This document shows positions 58,916-64,000 of a stretch of 64,000 nt of DNA, in pieces. This DNA is from Anaerolineae bacterium (GTDB lineage Bacteria; Chloroflexota; Anaerolineae; Aggregatilineales; Phototrophicaceae). The DNA lies in NCBI GenBank assembly GCA_022843385.1, contig JALHNT010000007.1, positions 20,240 to 84,239 on the forward strand, read 5' to 3'. Each line of letters starts with the position of its first letter. The first letter of the stretch is position 1. The translations under genes were made by a program, and so were the position numbers. Under the pieces are notes generated by a model that saw only the letters and a list, made by a program, of their open reading frames with translations, was not told where the DNA came from and did not search any database.

Positions 58916-59785
58916 CTAGGGCTTTATGATCCAGTAACGCTCGGCCAGCGTGCCCTTCCCCGCCTGTTGCAGCGCGGTCAGGATGCGCTGACGCATCTCA
59001 TCACGGTCACGGAAGAACGAGCTGAGCTGCGAATCGTACAATCCAACGGCGTGTATTTTCGCTTCGGCGTCAGCCTCGCTCACCGACATCACCTCGACAT
59101 CCAATTCGAGCGGCGGATTGAGAGTCGCGTAATGCTGGAGCGCGGTCTCCACTGCTCCCGGCGTTTCTGTATAAGGATACTCCTCATACAATTTCAGCGC
59201 TACCCAGGGGAGATGGCGGTGCAGCTCCAAGGCCCAGTTGCGTACCGCCTGGTGATCGACGTGATTGCCAACGCCTAGTGGAGCATAGATACAGGCGTAT
59301 TTATCCTGGTGAGGCAGCGTGACCGTTGGCAGCAGCGTCGCCGCCGGGTCATCAGGATGCAGCATATCGAAGACCGAGGGCCAGGTGGTATAAAAAGGAG
59401 TGCCATCGCGCCGGGTGCGGTAGATGCAGTCCAGCCAGATAGTCATACGGATGATCTCAACCCCCAGGCTGTGCAGCGCCGCCCGATCTTCCTGAATGCG
59501 GGCTTCGACCGGGTTTTCCCCACGCTCCCAACGATCGTGCAGTTCATGGACCACCGGGCTATCCGGCAAGCGCCCGGCCTGGGGAATGCCCCCCATGACG
59601 TTGCGCACCACTACCTGCTTGCCGGCTTGCACTAATTGATGAATCGTCGCACCACAACTGAGGGCGGCATCATCGAAATGAGGAGACAAGAATAAATGGA
59701 TCATCCATACCATCCACTCAGTAAAGAAGACCTGCTCATCAATACGCCCGAAGGGGTTAGTCCGGGTGCATTCTCCGCAATACAT
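58916..59785 (-). CDS. PIG-L/LmbE-family deacetylase
   Basis: IHLFLSPHFDDAALSCGATIHQLVQAGKQVVV and LGVGNHVDHQAVRNWAL. Start may be downstream (MIHLFLSPHFDD). Confidence 0.8.
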   Translation of the reverse strand: MYCGECTRTNPFGRIDEQVFFTEWMVWMIHLFLSPHFDDAALSCGATIHQLVQAGKQVVVRNVMGGIPQAGRLPDSPVVHELHDRWERGENPVEARIQEDRAALHSLGVEIIRMTIWLDCIYRTRRDGTPFYTTWPSVFDMLHPDDPAATLLPTVTLPHQDKYACIYAPLGVGNHVDHQAVRNWALELHRHLPWVALKLYEEYPYTETPGAVETALQHYATLNPPLELDVEVMSVSEADAEAKIHAVGLYDSQLSSFFRDRDEMRQRILTALQQAGKGTLAERYWIIKP

Positions 59786-59829
59786 CCGGGGTAAATTGGG
59801 TATCGTCGGTGTTATTCTGCTGGCAACCG

Positions 59830-61692
59830 TTACTCGCAGGTTGCCACGCTGAAACTAAACGTGCTGCCCGCCCCCAATTCGCTGGTAATGCGAATGTGGC
59901 TGCCCATCTGCTCGACCAGGCTGCGGGTGATGGCAAACCCCAACCCTGTCCCAGGGCGGGAACGGGTGAAATCATCCTCGGAGCGCCAGAACTTGGTGCC
60001 GAGTTTGGCGATGGCTTCCGGCGACAGGCCGATGCCGTTGTCGATCACGCTGAATTCCACCCGCTTCTGTTCTCCCAGCCGGGCGCGCATCCGTATCTTG
60101 CCGCCGGGCGGGGTATATTTATAGGCGTTGCTCACCAGGTTGGTCAGCACCTGTACCAGCCGGTAGTAATCTACCTGCATATCCGGCAGATCAGGGTCAA
60201 TTTCCTGGATGTATTCGTGCTGGTAATCCTGCATCTGCGTCATGGTGCCGTCGTAAACTTCCTGCACCACTTTGGCGACCGGCACGCGCGTGTCGTTCAT
60301 GTAGAAGTGACCACTTTCGATGCGGCTGATGTCCGCCAGATCGGATACCAGGATCGCCATGCGGTTGACGGTATCCTTGACGCGAGTCAGGAAATCCATC
60401 TGGCGTTCAGAGATCGTGCCTTGCATCAGGATCAGGTCGGCATACCCCTTGATGCTGGTCATCGGCACTTTTAGGTCATGGGCGACGATGCCCACGAACT
60501 CGCTCTTGGCTTTGTCGGCGGCCTGGACAGCGGCATATAGCCGGGCATTCTCCAGCGTGAACGCGGCGCGCGCCACCATGCGCTCGATCAGGTCGATCTG
60601 TTCCGGGTTGAACGGCTGTGAACCATGCCGCTTGACGACCACAACGGCGAAGACCTTGTTCTCGCGGCGCATCGGTACGATAACCATCGCATCGCCATCT
60701 TCCCAATTGCTGGTGACGATGACAGTCGCCCCCCGATTGACGGCATCCAGCACCGCCGGGTACATGCTGTCCAGATAGGCGGGCTGGGTATCGCCATTGG
60801 CCTCGCCATAATGCTGAATGGCACGCACACGGGGCGGATCGCCGTCGACCGTGCCGAAGTGTCCGCTGGTTGCGCCAGAAAGCCGGCAGGCCCATTCCAT
60901 CGTGGTCTGGACGGCCTTGGCGGTATCCAGTGTCTCATTGAGCAGCAGATCAACCCGCCGAAGCTGCTGCAACTGCTCGATGCGCCCGGCCAGCGCTTCA
61001 TCGGTGGCACTGAACAGACGGGCATTGTCGATGGCGACAGCAGCCTGTCCAGCAAAGGTATCGAGCGCGGCCAGATCGTCATCGTTGAACAGACCGGCCA
61101 TCATACGATTATCGACGTAGATCACGCCGATGACCCGCCCACGCGCCCGCAGCGGCGTTGCCATGATGCTGCGCAGCGCCTGTCCGACGATGCTGGCCTG
61201 GTTGGCGAAACGCGGGTCTTCGACAGCATTGTTGGTCAGGATCGGTTTGCCATTGTCCAACACATCATTGGCGATGGTGCGACTGAACTTGAAGTTATCG
61301 CTGGTGAGCGTCTTCTGGTCGAGGCCGCGCGCCGCTTTTACATCCAGACCACCATCATCGTCGCGCAGCATGAGGAAACCGCGCTCGGCAGCCGTCAGGT
61401 GAATGATGGCATCCATAACTTGATCCAGCACTGTTTGCAGTTCCAGCGATGAACCAAGCAGGCGACTGACGCTATAGAGCGCCTGAAAACGCCCTTCCTT
61501 TTTGCGCTGTTTGCGTTCTTCTTCGATCCGATCAAACAGACCGAGCATCCCATCCATCTGTTTCGCCAGGAAAGACTGATCGAGCCGCCCGGCCTGAAGC
61601 TGGCTGCGAATCAGGTTGAGGTTGTGCCGCATACTGGCGAACTCGGCGTCAGAGACGGGCGTAGGGGCAGACGATACCGGGTTGGTGGTCAT
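59830..61692 (-). CDS. GAF-domain sensor histidine kinase
   Basis: Two GAF-like regions, GIVAHDLKVPMTSIKGYADLIL H-box, NLVSNAYKYTPPGG, VIDNGIGLSPEA, GTGLGFAITRSLVEQ. Confidence 0.85.
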   Translation of the reverse strand: MTTNPVSSAPTPVSDAEFASMRHNLNLIRSQLQAGRLDQSFLAKQMDGMLGLFDRIEEERKQRKKEGRFQALYSVSRLLGSSLELQTVLDQVMDAIIHLTAAERGFLMLRDDDGGLDVKAARGLDQKTLTSDNFKFSRTIANDVLDNGKPILTNNAVEDPRFANQASIVGQALRSIMATPLRARGRVIGVIYVDNRMMAGLFNDDDLAALDTFAGQAAVAIDNARLFSATDEALAGRIEQLQQLRRVDLLLNETLDTAKAVQTTMEWACRLSGATSGHFGTVDGDPPRVRAIQHYGEANGDTQPAYLDSMYPAVLDAVNRGATVIVTSNWEDGDAMVIVPMRRENKVFAVVVVKRHGSQPFNPEQIDLIERMVARAAFTLENARLYAAVQAADKAKSEFVGIVAHDLKVPMTSIKGYADLILMQGTISERQMDFLTRVKDTVNRMAILVSDLADISRIESGHFYMNDTRVPVAKVVQEVYDGTMTQMQDYQHEYIQEIDPDLPDMQVDYYRLVQVLTNLVSNAYKYTPPGGKIRMRARLGEQKRVEFSVIDNGIGLSPEAIAKLGTKFWRSEDDFTRSRPGTGLGFAITRSLVEQMGSHIRITSELGAGSTFSFSVATCE

Positions 61693-62384
61693 ATTGCTGT
61701 CTTTTGCTGGTAGAAATCACAGTGTGCGGTCAGGGGGCAGCGTTCACAATGCGCCACTCGCGCTGTACATACTTCTCGTCCGTGCCGGATGAGGTTGAGA
61801 TGAAACGCCAGGTGATCTTCAGACGGCACAATCGCTTCCATAAAGGGATGGGCTTTGTCAGCGCTGATGCCCTCTGGCAGGAAACCGATGCGCTGGCCGA
61901 CGCGATGCACATGGGTATCCACCGGGAAAGCCGGGCGGTTGAAGCCGAAGCACAGCACGATGGCGGCAGTTTTTGGGCCGACCCCATTCAGGCTGGTCAG
62001 CCAGTCTTTGGCTTCCTGAAGCGGCAGGTCACGCAGGAAGTCGATGCTCAGTTCGCCACGTTCCTGAGTGATGCGCCGCAGGACATCCTGGATGCGCGGC
62101 CCTTTCTGATTGGCGAGTCCGGCGGGTTTGATGGCCTCGATGACCGCTTCGATGGCGGCATCCCGTACTGCTTCGTAGGTGGGGAAGCGTGCCTTCAGCG
62201 CCGCGAAAGCGCGGTCACGGTTAGCATCGGTGGTGCTTTGGCTGAGGATGCAGCTCACCAGCTCATCCATTGGGGAAAGCCACTGCCGCCAATCGGTGCT
62301 GCCGTACATCTGGGTGAGTGCGGCTTCGATAGGTTCATACTTGGCCTTGCGGCGTTCAAAGTCGTCGAGGGTCTGTTGCTTCAT
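61689..62384 (-). CDS. nth: Endonuclease III-like DNA glycosylase
   Basis: LNGVGPKTAAIVLCFGFNRPAFPVDTHVHRVGQR (HhH-GPD) and CTARVAHCERCPLTAHC [4Fe-4S] loop. Confidence 0.85.
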   Translation of the reverse strand: MKQQTLDDFERRKAKYEPIEAALTQMYGSTDWRQWLSPMDELVSCILSQSTTDANRDRAFAALKARFPTYEAVRDAAIEAVIEAIKPAGLANQKGPRIQDVLRRITQERGELSIDFLRDLPLQEAKDWLTSLNGVGPKTAAIVLCFGFNRPAFPVDTHVHRVGQRIGFLPEGISADKAHPFMEAIVPSEDHLAFHLNLIRHGREVCTARVAHCERCPLTAHCDFYQQKTAI

Positions 62385-62477
62385 ACCATGATTGTATGTC
62401 GGAATCCGATTGGAGCAAGCGGCAGGTGAGAAGATTCATGAAGCGGATTCGGCTCAGATCGTGGCGTGTCGCTATAA

Positions 62478-63479
62478 TTGAATCAGACCGATGAAAGTGA
62501 GCGCACGATGGTCATCCGTTCGATCCGAAATCAATACCGGGGCATCAATGCCCACCTGCACAGCTACTGGCAATCACAACCCGGTTGGCCTGAATTTCAC
62601 ACCGGCTACCTGCTCAATCTGCTGTATGCCCTGAAGCCGCTGCTGCTCACACGCGGCTACACCGTTGAACTCGAACCCTCGCTGCAAATCCGGCGGCTGG
62701 ATGGAGTTGGGGGCAGCGAGTATCCCGAATCGGATCTGACGATTTTTGACCTGAGGCCAGAACGTCGGCCAATGCCACAGCCCTTCCCCGGCCAGACCCA
62801 CGCTGGTGAGTTGACGCTGCCAATTCGTGAGAGTATCTTTCTCGAACCCCAATCGGAAAAGACCTATCAAGCACTGCGGATCGATGATGCGCGCACCAAA
62901 CGGGGTGAGCCGCTGGTCTGGATCGAGGTGTTGTCACCTTCCAATAAACCTGGTGGACGCGATGCACGCCAGTATTTCGCCAAGCGCGAGAAGATCGTCG
63001 AGACCGGTATCGTGTTCGTCGAAATCGATTATCTGCACGAGTCCGACAGCACCATCCTGCGCCTGGAAAGCCCGACGACGGATAGTCCCCATCCCTATCA
63101 TGTGCTGATCGTTGATCCGCGCCCGACGCTGAACGACGGGGTGGCGCGGGTCATCGGCTTTGATGTGGACGAGGTTATCCCCACGCCGGAGATCGCGCTC
63201 AACGGCGATGATCGGCTGACGCTGCCACTCGATCTCCCTTATCACACCACGCTGCAACACGCTCTGTACGGACTGGAACGGGTGGATTATGCCGTGCTGC
63301 CGCTGCGCTTTGAACGCTACCGCGAACACGATCAGGCGCGCATCCTCAACCGAGTGCTGGCGGTGCTGCAAGCCTGGAAAGCCGGACTGGATTTGGAGAG
63401 CGGCCCCTTCCCGGCTCTTGAAAGACCCTATGCAGAAGCGATGGAACTATGGCAGCAGATGCAAACAAAAGCACCCTGA
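62478..63479 (+). CDS. DUF4058-like protein
   Basis: SIRNQYRGINAHLHSYWQ...EFHTGYLLNLLYALKPLL, VWIEVLSPSNKPGG; likely start at MVIRSIRNQY, 62508. Confidence 0.7.
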   Translation: MNQTDESERTMVIRSIRNQYRGINAHLHSYWQSQPGWPEFHTGYLLNLLYALKPLLLTRGYTVELEPSLQIRRLDGVGGSEYPESDLTIFDLRPERRPMPQPFPGQTHAGELTLPIRESIFLEPQSEKTYQALRIDDARTKRGEPLVWIEVLSPSNKPGGRDARQYFAKREKIVETGIVFVEIDYLHESDSTILRLESPTTDSPHPYHVLIVDPRPTLNDGVARVIGFDVDEVIPTPEIALNGDDRLTLPLDLPYHTTLQHALYGLERVDYAVLPLRFERYREHDQARILNRVLAVLQAWKAGLDLESGPFPALERPYAEAMELWQQMQTKAP

Positions 63480-63499
63480 GCCACATCGGTCAGGGTGCT
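63470..63499 (-). terminator. Rho-independent terminator between convergent genes
   Basis: AGCACCCTGA-N10-TCAGGGTGCT followed on minus strand by TTTGTTTG. Confidence 0.65.
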
Positions 63500-63518
63500 G
63501 AAGGGATAACCAGATAAC

Positions 63519-63803
63519 TTACCGATTCGACCAGATCATGTCGGCCATTTCGGCCACGACCACTGCGCCGACCAGCGCCACGGCGGCGCTCGGCAGACTG
63601 AGGACGGTGCTGAGTTCGGCGTCGCCGATCACGCTCAACAGCCGCAGCAGCGCGCCACCGGCAAACCCGCCGATGATCCCCGCCACCACATCATAGACCA
63701 TCACGATGGGCGTTTGTTCGCGCCGGAACATGCGCCCCACTGTCAAACCAACGACCGCACCAATCACACCCCAGACGATGAGGTTTATCAGTAGTGTGTT
63801 CAT
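63519..63803 (-). CDS. GlsB/YeaQ/YmgE-family small membrane protein
   Basis: LIVWGVIGAVVGLTVGRMF...DVVAGIIGGFAGGALLRLL. Confidence 0.75.
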   Translation of the reverse strand: MNTLLINLIVWGVIGAVVGLTVGRMFRREQTPIVMVYDVVAGIIGGFAGGALLRLLSVIGDAELSTVLSLPSAAVALVGAVVVAEMADMIWSNR

Positions 63804-64000
63804 GAGTATGCTCCTTCTTCGTTGCTGGCTGCATTTCGACTTACCTTCAGTCTAGCACAGCCTTTTGAGCAAATTGCATGAAGATTGTCATGCAGGTTGC
63901 ACACATTCATCCGGTTATGATCTGCCCGTCGAAAAAAGTGGCGCGGCTGTGTATAACTGAGTCGATGCCATCTGGAGGAATCGCGCTTGATCCGACGCCG

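Noticed and set aside
1-64000. CRISPR array or rRNA genes
   Set aside because: No regularly spaced direct repeats and no rRNA sequence seen on reading the window.

Overview
The window reads as a Chloroflexota-like chromosome (inference from gene content and repeat types) carrying an apparent integrative conjugative element of about 46 kb, roughly 4.6-50.9 kb. The left end has a candidate oriT, an RHH accessory gene and a short HUH relaxase. The right part has a T4SS block: VirD4, a repeat protein, type IA topoisomerase, VirB4, PrgI-like, VirB2-like and VirB6/TrbL-like proteins. Next come two LuxR-type regulators, a tandem XRE / PAP2 / 7TM / ImmA-IrrE module, and a large serine recombinase whose 3' end runs into a tRNA-Met gene (followed by tRNA-Gly and tRNA-Pro). 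The most unusual structure is a virD4-3'/HU-like gene pair present three times in the same orientation (about 6.0-6.9, 17.5-18.4 and 27.5-29.8 kb); only the last virD4 is full length. These copies bracket two cargo modules, each with its own regulator. Cargo 1 is an 11-gene Zur/ZnuABC/COG0523 zinc-acquisition operon with a divergent third COG0523 gene. Cargo 2 holds a MalT-like regulator, secreted hydrolases and an APH-fold kinase. Outside the element are T/P-rich and WD40 surface proteins with a poly-C tract separating a signal peptide from its ORF, a LysM protein, sensor kinases, a PIG-L deacetylase, endonuclease III, and palindromic repeats, two of them inside reading frames. All family calls come from motif reading; no database search was run.
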